Assembly: GCF_025143825.1 (NCBI RefSeq)
Contig: NZ_CP083560.1
Coordinates: 1,798,001-1,862,000, forward strand
Direction of reading: 5' to 3'
From: Sulfitobacter sp. S223
GTDB lineage: Bacteria; Pseudomonadota; Alphaproteobacteria; Rhodobacterales; Rhodobacteraceae
DNA: 64,000 nucleotides
Shown here: positions 29,481 to 37,997 of the stretch, piece after piece
Position numbering within the stretch: the first letter of the stretch is position 1
How the letters are laid out: each line of letters begins with the position of its first letter
The notes under the pieces: generated by a model
Databases searched by the model: none
What the model was told of the DNA's origin: nothing
The model's input: only the letters and a program-made list of their open reading frames with translations
Translations under genes and position numbers: made by a program

Positions 29481-30133
29481 TAGCGGGTGTTCTCAGTCAA
29501 ACGGCGGCGGACGTATTCGGTGGTCGAATCGATCAGCGTGTCCATATGCGGTTCTTCAAAGAAGTGGCCCGCACCCTCTACTTCTTGGTGGGTGATTGTA
29601 ATGCCCTTCTGCTCGTGCAGTTTGTTCACCAGATTGACCGTGTCGGCCGGTGGTGCCACGCGATCGGCGGTCCCGTTGATAATCAGACCGGAGGCAGGGC
29701 AGGGAGCAAGGAAGCTGAAGTCATACATGTTGGCCGGTGGAGATACAGAAATGAACCCCGTGATCTCTGGGCGGCGCATCAGTAGCTGCATACCGATCCA
29801 TGCACCAAAGGAGAAACCTGCAACCCAGCAATGCTTGGAGTTGTTGTTCATGGACTGTAAATAATCGAGCGCCGAAGCTGCATCGGACAATTCACCGATA
29901 CCCTGATCGTATTCGCCCTGACTGCGCCCGACACCGCGGAAGTTGAACCGCAATACCGTAAAGCCCATCTTGTAGAAGGCGTAGTGCAGGTTATAGACCA
30001 CCTTGTGGTTCATCGTGCCGCCAAATTGCGGATGTGGATGCAGGACGATTGCAATTGGCGCATCGCGTTCTTTTTGCGGGTGATAGCGGCCCTCTAGGCG
30101 TCCTTCGGGTCCGGGAAAAATGACCTCGGGCAT
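29480..30133 (-). CDS. alpha/beta hydrolase
   Basis: A 217-residue serine hydrolase of the small dienelactone-hydrolase/OsmC-like-esterase group. The oxyanion region is VLHPHPQFGGTMNHKVV, the nucleophile elbow GFSFGAW places the Ser, and the catalytic His is in EVEGAGHFFEEP near the C-terminus. The family conserves a cytoplasmic protein of this size; the substrate is unknown. It is first in a minus-strand operon and divergent from iscR, so the shared 174-bp region holds both promoters. Confidence 0.82.
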   Translation of the reverse strand: MPEVIFPGPEGRLEGRYHPQKERDAPIAIVLHPHPQFGGTMNHKVVYNLHYAFYKMGFTVLRFNFRGVGRSQGEYDQGIGELSDAASALDYLQSMNNNSKHCWVAGFSFGAWIGMQLLMRRPEITGFISVSPPANMYDFSFLAPCPASGLIINGTADRVAPPADTVNLVNKLHEQKGITITHQEVEGAGHFFEEPHMDTLIDSTTEYVRRRLTENTR

Positions 30134-30170
30134 GAATGTACTCTCTCACAGGGTTCGAAGGGACAGATGA

Positions 30171-30195
30171 TATTCTTGACGAAATCGGTCGGAAA
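30171..30195. promoter_or_regulatory. IscR type-1-like site upstream of iscR
   Basis: The core GAC-GAAATCG-GTC has the GAC-N7-GTC spacing and A/T centre of the E. coli type 1 IscR site, preceded by a T-rich arm and followed by an A-rich arm. It lies about 110 bases before the iscR start. Binding by this cysteine-poor IscR is an inference. Confidence 0.5.
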
Positions 30196-30196
30196 C

Positions 30197-30211
30197 CTTA
30201 GAACAATTCTA
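30197..30211. promoter_or_regulatory. Irr/ICE-type iron-control palindrome upstream of iscR-suf
   Basis: TTAGAA-CAA-TTCTAA is a perfect inverted repeat matching the alphaproteobacterial iron control element (TTTAGAA-N3-TTCTAAA) bound by Irr. It directly abuts the IscR-like site. Irr sites before suf operons are an established feature of alphaproteobacterial iron regulons. Confidence 0.65.
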
Positions 30212-30307
30212 ATATGTGGCTCCACTTCAAGCGGACCACGTTCGATGGATGTAGGCATTTAGGCCGCTAAGGTCAAACAAAAGCCTTGGCTGAATAGGGA
30301 ATTGGCG

Positions 30308-30766
30308 ATGAAGCTATCGACAAAAGGGCGTTATGCGATGGTGGCATTGGCCGATATTGCACTGCAACCGGCTGACACCCTTGTTTCGCTTGGTGACATT
30401 GCGGAGCGGCAGCAGGTGTCTCTTCCGTATCTTGAGCAGTTATTTGTAAAGCTGCGCCGAGCCGAACTGGTTGCATCTGTGCGCGGTCCGGGCGGCGGGT
30501 ACCGACTGGCCAAGCCAGCGTCGGAAATCCGTGTGGTCGATATTCTGGCTGCGGTAGACGAGAGCGTCGATGCAATGCACAAGGGGGCAGGAGCGTCAGG
30601 CGGCGCATCCGGCTCACGCGCGCAGTCCCTGACCAATCGCTTGTGGCAAGGTCTGTCGGCGCATGTCTATGTGTTTTTGCACCAGACGCGCTTGTCGGAT
30701 GTGGTGAGCAATCAGATGACGCCTTGTCCGGCTGTGCCGAATCTTTTCGCTGTTGTGGATGAGTAA
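30308..30766 (+). CDS. iscR: Rrf2-family regulator IscR (lacking the three cluster cysteines)
   Basis: A 152-residue Rrf2 protein heading the suf operon. The DNA-binding half is well conserved (MKLSTKGRYAMVALADIALQ, VSLPYLEQLFVKLRRAELV, SVRGPGGGYRLAKP). In the region where E. coli IscR has three cluster-binding cysteines this protein reads MHKGAGASGGASGSRAQSL, with none; the only Cys in the protein is Cys140 in TPCPAVP. IscR of Rhodobacter sphaeroides is known to use atypical ligation with few cysteines, so this fits the Rhodobacterales type. The ATG has AGGGAA upstream. Confidence 0.88.
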   Translation: MKLSTKGRYAMVALADIALQPADTLVSLGDIAERQQVSLPYLEQLFVKLRRAELVASVRGPGGGYRLAKPASEIRVVDILAAVDESVDAMHKGAGASGGASGSRAQSLTNRLWQGLSAHVYVFLHQTRLSDVVSNQMTPCPAVPNLFAVVDE

Positions 30767-30814
30767 GGCGTTGGATTTGGATATTTTTGGCCAAAAGGAA
30801 TAGGCGGAGAGACT

Positions 30815-31993
30815 ATGGGCAGGGTTTACCTTGATCATAACGCGACCACGCCTTTGCGTGCTGAAGCGCGGGCGGCGATGATTGACGCGATGGATGTCAT
30901 CGGCAATCCGTCTTCTGTGCATGCCGAAGGGCGTGCGGCCAAGATGTTGGTTGAGCGCGCCCGTGCGCAGGTCGCGACGTTGGTCGATTGCAAGCCGCAG
31001 CAGGTGATCTTTACCTCCAGTGCGACCGAGGCGGCGGCCTTGGCGGTGGCGCAAAAGGCGCGGCACGGTAGTGTTTTCGCCGCATTACCCACCGAGCATG
31101 ACTGCTTGGGTGTTTGGTCCGAGCGTCCGATGGTATCATTGACGGGTCGGGACGGGGCCGTATCACCGCATGGCGCTTCCGAGTATTTGAATTTTGTAAC
31201 GGCTTTGGCCGGGGATGCTTGGCAGGAGGGTCGTGGACCTGTTGCATTGATCGCGCATTCGGCAGCGAACAGTGAAACAGGGATATTGGGTCTGTCCGGT
31301 AAAGTCATCGGTAGCGGTCGGATAAATGCTTCGAAGGCAGGAGCGGTCCCCTATTCAACGATATGTGATATCACCCAACTGGCTGGAAAGATGGCTGTAC
31401 TCTATGATGACGTCACGCCGTCTTATGCGATTTTATCCGCACATAAGATGGGTGGGCCAAAGGGCGTCGGGGCGCTGATCAATTTCACAGCCGATGACCC
31501 CGAGCCGATGTTGCGCGGCGGCGGACAGGAAATGAACCGACGATCGGGCACGGAAAATATCATAGGTATCGCCGGTTTTGGCGCGGCGGCCGAGGCTGCC
31601 GGGCATGACGTTGCGGCCGGCAAATGGGATGAAGTGGCCAAACTTAGAAATATTCTAGAAAAGACTATTGCGGCTGCTTCAAAACAGACTATTTTTGTCG
31701 GGAAAGCCGCTGCGCGGTTGCCGAATACATCTTGCATGCTGACCCCCGGATGGAAGGGGGAAACGCAGGTGATGCAGATGGATCTGGCGGGATTTGCGAT
31801 CTCTGCTGGATCAGCCTGTTCCAGCGGAAAGGTAAAGGCCAGCAAGGTTCTGTTGGCCATGGGATATGACGAGGCTGAAGCCGCTAGTGCGATCCGTGTA
31901 TCGCTTGGGCTTGAGACGACAAAAGAAGATGTAATGCGCTTTGCGGATGCTTGGAGCGCGAAATTCGAAAAACACCAGATGCGGGCGGCCTAA
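30815..31993 (+). CDS. cysteine desulfurase (IscS/NifS type) of the suf operon
   Basis: A 392-residue PLP enzyme that takes sulfur from cysteine. The PLP Lys is K211 in LSAHKMGGPKGVGAL and the persulfide Cys is C335 in ISAGSACSSGKVKAS, with the longer active-site loop of group I desulfurases. It starts MGRVYLDHNATTPL. It follows iscR by 48 bases and precedes sufB by 18. The operon also encodes a group II enzyme (SufS) at its other end. Confidence 0.9.
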   Translation: MGRVYLDHNATTPLRAEARAAMIDAMDVIGNPSSVHAEGRAAKMLVERARAQVATLVDCKPQQVIFTSSATEAAALAVAQKARHGSVFAALPTEHDCLGVWSERPMVSLTGRDGAVSPHGASEYLNFVTALAGDAWQEGRGPVALIAHSAANSETGILGLSGKVIGSGRINASKAGAVPYSTICDITQLAGKMAVLYDDVTPSYAILSAHKMGGPKGVGALINFTADDPEPMLRGGGQEMNRRSGTENIIGIAGFGAAAEAAGHDVAAGKWDEVAKLRNILEKTIAAASKQTIFVGKAAARLPNTSCMLTPGWKGETQVMQMDLAGFAISAGSACSSGKVKASKVLLAMGYDEAEAASAIRVSLGLETTKEDVMRFADAWSAKFEKHQMRAA

Positions 31994-32011
31994 GCCCGAC
32001 GCGAGAGGAAG

Positions 32012-33532
32012 ATGACCTTGGATAATACAATCGTAAAAGACGGTGTAGATCAGGAAACAGTTGATGCGGTGCGCGAAGTCGGCGGTGCCTATAAGCATGG
32101 CTGGTCCACCGATATCGAAATGGATTATGCGCCGCTTGGTCTGAGCGAAGACATCGTCAAGCTGATCTCGTCCAAAAACGAGGAACCAGAGTGGATGACA
32201 GAATGGCGCCTTGGTGCCTATGCCCGTTGGCAGCAGATGCGCGAACCTGACTGGGCGATGGTGGATTATCCCGAGATCAACTTTCAGGATCAGTACTACT
32301 ACGCCCGCCCCAAAAGCATGGCGGTAAAGCCGAAGTCTTTGGATGACGTGGACCCCAAGTTGCTTGAGACCTACAAAAAGCTGGGCATCCCGTTGAAGGA
32401 GCAGGCCATACTGGCTGGCGTCGAGGGCGCCGAGGAAATGTCGGATGCGCCGCGCAAAGTTGCTGTAGACGCGGTTTTCGACAGTGTTTCTGTCGGTACG
32501 ACCTTTCAGGACGAATTGAAAAAGGCGGGCGTTATCTTTTGCTCGATCTCCGAGGCGATCAAGGATCACCCCGAGCTGGTGAAAAAGTACCTTGGGTCGG
32601 TCGTGCCGGTTCAGGATAACTTTTACGCCACGCTGAACTCGGCTGTGTTTTCGGATGGGTCCTTCGTATACGTGCCGCCCGGTGTGCGCTGCCCGATGGA
32701 GCTGAGCACATATTTCCGCATCAACGCAGAAAACACGGGCCAGTTTGAGCGCACGTTGATCATCGCCGACAAAGGTTCATACGTGAGCTACCTTGAGGGC
32801 TGTACCGCGCCGCAACGCGATGAAAGCCAGCTGCACGCAGCCGTGGTTGAGATCATCATCGAGGAAGACGCCGAAGTGAAATACTCCACCGTTCAGAACT
32901 GGTATCCCGGTGATGAGAACGGCAAAGGCGGCATCTATAACTTCGTTACCAAACGTGCCGATTGCCGTGGCGACCGTGCCAAAGTAATGTGGACGCAGGT
33001 CGAGACAGGCTCCGCTGTGACGTGGAAATACCCGTCCTGCATCCTGCGCGGCGATGACAGCCAGGGCGAGTTTTACTCAATCGCTATCGCCAACAACATG
33101 CAGCAGGCCGATACGGGCACCAAGATGGTTCACTTGGGTAAACGCACCAAGTCGCGGATCGTCTCCAAAGGTATCTCGGCCGGTAAGGCGCAGAACACCT
33201 ATCGTGGACTGGTGTCGATGCACCCGAAAGCGAAAGACAGCCGCAACTACACCCAGTGTGACAGCCTGTTGATCGGCGACCAATGCGGGGCGCACACAGT
33301 GCCTTACATTGAGGTGAAGAATAATTCCTCTCGGGTCGAGCATGAGGCGACCACATCCAAGGTTGACGATGATCAACTGTTCTATTGCCGTTCGCGCGGG
33401 ATGGATGAGGAAGAAGCCGTGGCACTGGTGGTGAACGGCTTCTGCAAGGACGTGCTTCAGGCGCTGCCGATGGAATTCGCGATGGAAGCACAAGCCCTTG
33501 TGGCGATCTCTCTCGAAGGTTCTGTGGGCTGA
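32012..33532 (+). CDS. sufB: Fe-S cluster assembly scaffold protein SufB
   Basis: A 506-residue beta-helix scaffold that builds clusters with SufC and SufD. Conserved landmarks are [40 protein letters not shown] and, near the C-terminus, [20 protein letters not shown] and [20 protein letters not shown], which contain the cluster/sulfur-transfer Cys and the SufD-interface His/Glu. Length is at the upper end of the SufB range. The next gene starts inside its stop codon (TGATG). Confidence 0.97.
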   Translation: MTLDNTIVKDGVDQETVDAVREVGGAYKHGWSTDIEMDYAPLGLSEDIVKLISSKNEEPEWMTEWRLGAYARWQQMREPDWAMVDYPEINFQDQYYYARPKSMAVKPKSLDDVDPKLLETYKKLGIPLKEQAILAGVEGAEEMSDAPRKVAVDAVFDSVSVGTTFQDELKKAGVIFCSISEAIKDHPELVKKYLGSVVPVQDNFYATLNSAVFSDGSFVYVPPGVRCPMELSTYFRINAENTGQFERTLIIADKGSYVSYLEGCTAPQRDESQLHAAVVEIIIEEDAEVKYSTVQNWYPGDENGKGGIYNFVTKRADCRGDRAKVMWTQVETGSAVTWKYPSCILRGDDSQGEFYSIAIANNMQQADTGTKMVHLGKRTKSRIVSKGISAGKAQNTYRGLVSMHPKAKDSRNYTQCDSLLIGDQCGAHTVPYIEVKNNSSRVEHEATTSKVDDDQLFYCRSRGMDEEEAVALVVNGFCKDVLQALPMEFAMEAQALVAISLEGSVG

Positions 33533-33717
33533 TGCAAAAGCTGCTGAAGGAAACAGGCATTGCTGCCATCGTCTATTTCGCACTCAGCCTTGGCTTGGGC
33601 TTCGGAATAGACGAGGGCGATGGCTGGCCGGAGGCATTGATGTCTGCGGTGATCTTTTCCGGATTCTACTTTGTCGTCGGGCTTTTGATCCTTTGGTATA
33701 AGAAGCGCAATTCATGA
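33532..33717 (+). CDS. 61-residue membrane protein in the suf operon
   Basis: Two hydrophobic helices ([17 protein letters not shown] and [20 protein letters not shown]) joined by an acidic loop, with a basic C-terminus (YKKRNS), so both ends should be cytoplasmic. Start and stop overlap the adjacent genes (TGATG, ATGATC), so it is translated as part of the operon. No named family is recognised; its role in cluster assembly, if any, is unknown. Confidence 0.65.
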   Translation: MQKLLKETGIAAIVYFALSLGLGFGIDEGDGWPEALMSAVIFSGFYFVVGLLILWYKKRNS

Positions 33718-34028
33718 TCCTCACCACTACAAATAGCGTCGAAGGGCGTGCGATTGCTGCCTATCAAGGCATCGTCGTGGGGGAAGCAATCATGGGTGCC
33801 AACATCGTGCGCGATCTTTTTGCGCGGGTGACAGACATCGTCGGTGGCCGTTCTGGTCAGTATGAAAACAAGCTGCGCGATGCGCGTGAAGCGGCCATGC
33901 GTGAACTTGAAGACGAAGCGCGCGCAAAAGGTGCGGATGCGGTTGTTGGAATTGATATCGACTATGAGATCATCTCGGATTCGATGATGATGGTGTCGGT
34001 CTCTGGTACAGCGGTGAGCCTGAGCTGA
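33714..34028 (+). CDS. YbjQ/UPF0145 family protein
   Basis: A 104-residue protein of the putative heavy-metal-binding family. The family pattern is visible in [39 protein letters not shown] and the end [18 protein letters not shown]-like region. Members form pentamers and their role is unresolved. It overlaps its neighbours by one to four bases within the suf operon. A link to metal handling during cluster assembly is suggestive but not shown. Confidence 0.85.
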   Translation: MILTTTNSVEGRAIAAYQGIVVGEAIMGANIVRDLFARVTDIVGGRSGQYENKLRDAREAAMRELEDEARAKGADAVVGIDIDYEIISDSMMMVSVSGTAVSLS

Positions 34029-34825
34029 TGGCAGACGTTGCGGTCTCCAAACCCCTCCGCCTGCATTGGTGGAAGGCGGTGCCGAATTTCGGTGATGCGA
34101 TCAATCCGTTGGTCGTAGGCCATGTGTCAGGGCGTGAGGTCACCCATATGGGGCCGCGCCGCGCTGACATGTTTGCGATTGGCTCCATGTTGCAGGTGGT
34201 CAAACGCAGCTTTAAAGAGCCGCGCGAAAATGGTGAAAAAGTATGTGTCTGGGGCACGGGACTGTTGAACCCTGTCTTTGGGCACGACTTTTTGAAGCAG
34301 GTCGATCTGGCGCTGGTGCGCGGCCCGATTACGGCAGCTTTGCTGAAATGCGAAATGAAGCAATTCGGCGACCCGGGGCTGTTGATCAATGATGTGCTGC
34401 CATTCAACGGCACGCGTCAGGACCGTATCGGGATCGTGCCGCATTTTTCGCTGATCGAAGACCGTGATCTGCTGGCTTTTGTTGCTTCCGATCCGGCTTA
34501 CCTGCTGATCGATCCACGCGACGAACCAACCAGGGTGTGCGAAGCCATTGCCTCATGTGCGCATGTCTTTGCATCTTCTTTACATGGTTTGATCGTCGCG
34601 GATGCCTACGGGGTACCTAATACTTGGATCGAACCAGAGGGGCAAAGCTGGCTCAAATATCTCGACTACGCTGCATCTGTCGGGCGTCGTGACATGATGG
34701 CACCTTTGGCACTGGATGAGGCAAAGGCGCACAAAACTGCCCAGATTAACTATGCAGACGGTATCCATGCCGCACGCGAAGCCCTGTATGAGAGCTTTCC
34801 CGCGCGACTGAAATCAACGGCCTAA
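34028..34825 (+). CDS. polysaccharide pyruvyl transferase-family protein
   Basis: A 265-residue protein of the WcaK/CsaB-like fold (PF04230 type). Typical segments are WWKAVPNFGDAINPLVVGHV near the start, GTGLLNPVF, VRGPITAALL and FASSLHGLIVADAYGVPNTW, the last being the family's SxHG loop. Known members put pyruvate ketals on glycans using PEP. No glycan genes are near; it starts inside the stop of ybjQ and sits between sufB and sufC, an odd place for such an enzyme. Its function here is open. Confidence 0.8.
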   Translation: MADVAVSKPLRLHWWKAVPNFGDAINPLVVGHVSGREVTHMGPRRADMFAIGSMLQVVKRSFKEPRENGEKVCVWGTGLLNPVFGHDFLKQVDLALVRGPITAALLKCEMKQFGDPGLLINDVLPFNGTRQDRIGIVPHFSLIEDRDLLAFVASDPAYLLIDPRDEPTRVCEAIASCAHVFASSLHGLIVADAYGVPNTWIEPEGQSWLKYLDYAASVGRRDMMAPLALDEAKAHKTAQINYADGIHAAREALYESFPARLKSTA

Positions 34826-34884
34826 GGGCCAAACACACACACCGGCGCGATACGCGCCAGACCGAACAAAAAAGGAGCATTTCC

Positions 34885-35640
34885 ATGCTGAGCATTAAGA
34901 ACCTTCAGGTGAAACTGGAAGACGAAGACAAGCAAATCCTAAAGGGTGTCGATCTGGAAGTCGAAGCTGGCAAAGTGCATGCCATAATGGGGCCGAACGG
35001 GTCTGGTAAATCGACGCTATCCTATGTTCTGTCCGGTAAGGACGGGTACGAAGTGACAGGCGGTTCCGCAACGCTAGAAGACGTGGACCTGCTTGAAATG
35101 GAGCCGGAAGAGCGCGCTGCCGCAGGTCTTTTCCTTGCGTTTCAATACCCTGTAGAGATCCCCGGTGTCGGCAACATGACGTTCCTGCGTACAGCGGTGA
35201 ACGCCCAGCGTAAGGCGCGTGGCGAAGAAGAAATGTCTGCCGCTGAGTTCCTCAAGGTGGTCCGTGCCCGTGCGAAAGAACTGAAGATCGACGCCGACAT
35301 GCTGAAGCGTCCGGTCAACGTTGGCTTCTCCGGTGGTGAGAAAAAGCGTAATGAAATCCTGCAGATGGCCATGCTTGAGCCAAAGATGTGCATCCTCGAT
35401 GAGACAGACTCGGGTCTGGACGTTGATGCGATGAAGCTGGTGGCCGAAGGCGTGAACGCTCTTCGCTCCGAAGGCCGCGGTTTCTTGGTTATCACGCACT
35501 ACCAGCGTCTTCTGGACCATATCAAACCAGACGTAGTGCACATCATGGCGGATGGCCGGATCATTAAAACCGGTGGCCCCGAGCTGGCCCTGGAGGTCGA
35601 AAACAACGGCTACGCAGATATCCTCGCCGAGGTGGTGTAA
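34885..35640 (+). CDS. sufC: Fe-S cluster assembly ATPase SufC
   Basis: A 251-residue ABC-type ATPase. Walker A is MGPNGSGKSTLSYVLSG near residue 33, the signature is NVGFSGGEKKRNEILQMAM and Walker B is KMCILDETDSGLDVDAM. It drives conformational change of SufB-SufD rather than transport. AAAAAAGGAGC precedes the ATG. The sufD start overlaps its stop (TAATG). Confidence 0.97.
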   Translation: MLSIKNLQVKLEDEDKQILKGVDLEVEAGKVHAIMGPNGSGKSTLSYVLSGKDGYEVTGGSATLEDVDLLEMEPEERAAAGLFLAFQYPVEIPGVGNMTFLRTAVNAQRKARGEEEMSAAEFLKVVRARAKELKIDADMLKRPVNVGFSGGEKKRNEILQMAMLEPKMCILDETDSGLDVDAMKLVAEGVNALRSEGRGFLVITHYQRLLDHIKPDVVHIMADGRIIKTGGPELALEVENNGYADILAEVV

Positions 35641-36920
35641 TGGCAGACGCAGCAGTAAAATCCGATCCCACAGAAGCGATGATCGCGTCGCTGTCTATGC
35701 CCGAAGGGACATGGGCGGCATCCGCGCGTGAGGATGCTTTAGCGCGCTTGCGTGTTATGGGCTTGCCCCAGCGACGCGACGAATACTGGAAATACACCCG
35801 CCCGGACACGCTGACCCAGATCGGCGCGCCCAAAGCGGCTGTTCTGGCCAGTGACGAAGCGCCGATGTTTGATGGCGTGGACCGTCTGAGAATTGTCTTT
35901 GTGGATGGTGTTTTTGACGCGGAAGCATCTGACGATCTGACGCTGGAGGGTGTCAGCATCGAACGCTTGGCGACTGCGGACGCCGATCTGCATTGGGCAA
36001 AAAGCGTCTACGGTGTGCTCGAGACACGTGGACAAAACCCTGTTGAGCGTCCGTTGGCCGCGTTGAATACAGCCTTTGCAACAGACGGTATCCTGATCCA
36101 CGTCAAGGGTAAGGTCAGCAAGCCGATTAACCTGATATATCACCACAAATCAGACACTTCCGATGCGATTCTACATCACTGCGTTAAGCTGGAAGAGGGC
36201 GCCGAGGTAACGGTTCTGGAAAACGGTCCGGCAGCGGCGCGCTTCAACAAAGTGATGGAAGTCGAGGTTGCGGATAACGCATCCTTCCACCACATCCGCG
36301 CCCAAGGCCGCGATCACGAACGCCGCGCAGCCACGCATATCTTTGCGCGGTTGGGTACGGAATCTGCCTTCCGGTCTTTCACCATGACAGTGAACGGCCA
36401 GCTGACGCGCAATGACTGCGTGATCGAGCTGACAGGCGACGATGCCATCGCGCATGTCGCGGGTGCCTGCGTTGGTGACGGAGACTTCCACCACGACGAT
36501 ACGGTGTTCATCACCCATGATGCGGTGAATTGCCAAAGCCGTCAGGTGTTTAAAAAGGTGCTGCGCAACGGGGCGACAGGTGTGTTTCAGGGCAAAATCC
36601 TGGTTAAAGCCGATGCGCAGAAAACCGATGGGTATCAGATAAGCCAGTCGCTGCTTTTGGACGGCGACAGCCAGTTCCTCGCCAAGCCCGAGCTTGAGAT
36701 CTATGCCGATGACGTGGCTTGCAGTCACGGTTCCACGTCGGGTGCCATTGACGAAGATGCGCTGTTCTATCTGCGCTCTCGCGGGGTGCCTGAGGGTGAT
36801 GCGACAGATCTGCTAACATTGGCATTTCTTGCCGAAGCTGTGGATGAGATCGCGCATGAAGACCTGCGTGAGGACATGACAGCACGGCTTGGTGCATGGC
36901 TGACGCGGCGCCGGAGCTGA
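35640..36920 (+). CDS. sufD: Fe-S cluster assembly protein SufD
   Basis: A 426-residue partner of SufB in the SufBC2D complex. The C-terminal conserved block IYADDVACSHGSTSGAIDED contains the His needed for iron acquisition, followed by ALFYLRSRGVPEGDA. The N-terminal half is variable, as usual. It shares a base with the sufC stop and is followed one base later by a membrane protein gene. Confidence 0.95.
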   Translation: MADAAVKSDPTEAMIASLSMPEGTWAASAREDALARLRVMGLPQRRDEYWKYTRPDTLTQIGAPKAAVLASDEAPMFDGVDRLRIVFVDGVFDAEASDDLTLEGVSIERLATADADLHWAKSVYGVLETRGQNPVERPLAALNTAFATDGILIHVKGKVSKPINLIYHHKSDTSDAILHHCVKLEEGAEVTVLENGPAAARFNKVMEVEVADNASFHHIRAQGRDHERRAATHIFARLGTESAFRSFTMTVNGQLTRNDCVIELTGDDAIAHVAGACVGDGDFHHDDTVFITHDAVNCQSRQVFKKVLRNGATGVFQGKILVKADAQKTDGYQISQSLLLDGDSQFLAKPELEIYADDVACSHGSTSGAIDEDALFYLRSRGVPEGDATDLLTLAFLAEAVDEIAHEDLREDMTARLGAWLTRRRS

Positions 36921-36921
36921 G

Positions 36922-37407
36922 ATGGCGCTGACGCAGGACATCATTGCCACCTACAAGGGGCCAGGGCGCGTCGTTGAACGCTTTCTGTCGCAGGGCCGCA
37001 ACGAAGTGCGCGCACTTCTTTTTCTGTTGATTGCGGGGATATTGATGTTCGTTGCGTCCACGCCTTTTCAGGCACGCGAGGCCCAGTTGGACCCGGAGGT
37101 TCCGCTGGCCGCGCGCCTGTACTGGAGCGGCTTTTTCTACGTCTTTCTTCTTCCCATCCTGGTTTATCTCTTTGCGATTATCATTTGGGGGTTGGCCCGC
37201 GTTGCCCGCCGCCAGATCACAGGCTTCGAGATACGCTTTACCCTGATCTGGGCGCTTCTGGCGGCAACGCCGGTTGCCTTGTTGCTGGGGCTGACAGCAG
37301 GCCTCATCGGTCCGGGCATTCAGGTAAAGGCGGTTGGCGCGCTCTGGTTGGCGGTGTTCGGGTGGTTCTGGATCGCGGGGCTGCTGCGCGCAGATGGGTC
37401 ACGCTGA
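36922..37407 (+). CDS. Yip1-like multi-pass membrane protein, first of a pair
   Basis: A 161-residue protein with four predicted helices (segments at about 30-47, 68-92, 104-130 and 138-155). It begins MALTQDIIATYKGPGRVVER. Together with the next gene it forms an overlapping pair (TGATG) between sufD and sufS, an arrangement I recall from other Rhodobacterales suf operons. The function is unknown; no catalytic motif is seen. Confidence 0.7.
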   Translation: MALTQDIIATYKGPGRVVERFLSQGRNEVRALLFLLIAGILMFVASTPFQAREAQLDPEVPLAARLYWSGFFYVFLLPILVYLFAIIIWGLARVARRQITGFEIRFTLIWALLAATPVALLLGLTAGLIGPGIQVKAVGALWLAVFGWFWIAGLLRADGSR

Positions 37408-37997
37408 TGGTGGATCGTGGTGTCGTCATCAATCTGGCTCTGGAAACCATTCAAAGCCCGCGCAGCGCGGCAAAGAAAATCATGTCTCTGAATCTGAGCC
37501 GCGATGTGTTGTGGTCGGGTCTGTTTCTTGTGGCTGCGATCAACAGCATTATCTACAGCTTCTCTTTGTTGTTCAGCGATACGTCGATGTTGCCGGCCCT
37601 GTTCAGCAATCCAGTGCTGTTTTTTGTGATCGTGACGGGCGTTTTGATCCTGACGATCCACGGGTTCTACTGGACCGGCCGCGCCATAGGCGGGAAGGGC
37701 GAGTTTGGCGATCTGTTGGCCCTGTTGGTCTGGTTGCAAGCTTTGCGTGCCGTGGCGCAGCTGGTCATGTTTGTTCTGATGGTGGTTTCGCCTGTGTTGG
37801 GGCAGTTATTTTCGCTGGGCGTCGGTATTCTGGGGCTTTGGATCACCGTTAACTTTATTACCGAAGCGCTGCACCTGCCAAGCGTGTTGCATGCAGTGGG
37901 TGTTGTTGTGCTGGCGGCTGTCGGCATCGTCTTCGGGCTTGCTATTCTGGCGGGGCTGATTGGCCTTGGCGCCATGGGAGTACCTTCTAATGTATGA
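37407..37997 (+). CDS. Yip1-family membrane protein, second of a pair
   Basis: A 196-residue protein whose opening MVDRGVVINLALETIQSPRS and following membrane helices match the bacterial Yip1 domain, in which a short cytoplasmic head precedes five helices. It starts in the stop codon of the preceding gene and overlaps the start of sufS by eight bases, so all three are translationally linked. Possible roles in membrane attachment of the assembly machinery are speculative. Confidence 0.75.
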   Translation: MVDRGVVINLALETIQSPRSAAKKIMSLNLSRDVLWSGLFLVAAINSIIYSFSLLFSDTSMLPALFSNPVLFFVIVTGVLILTIHGFYWTGRAIGGKGEFGDLLALLVWLQALRAVAQLVMFVLMVVSPVLGQLFSLGVGILGLWITVNFITEALHLPSVLHAVGVVVLAAVGIVFGLAILAGLIGLGAMGVPSNV

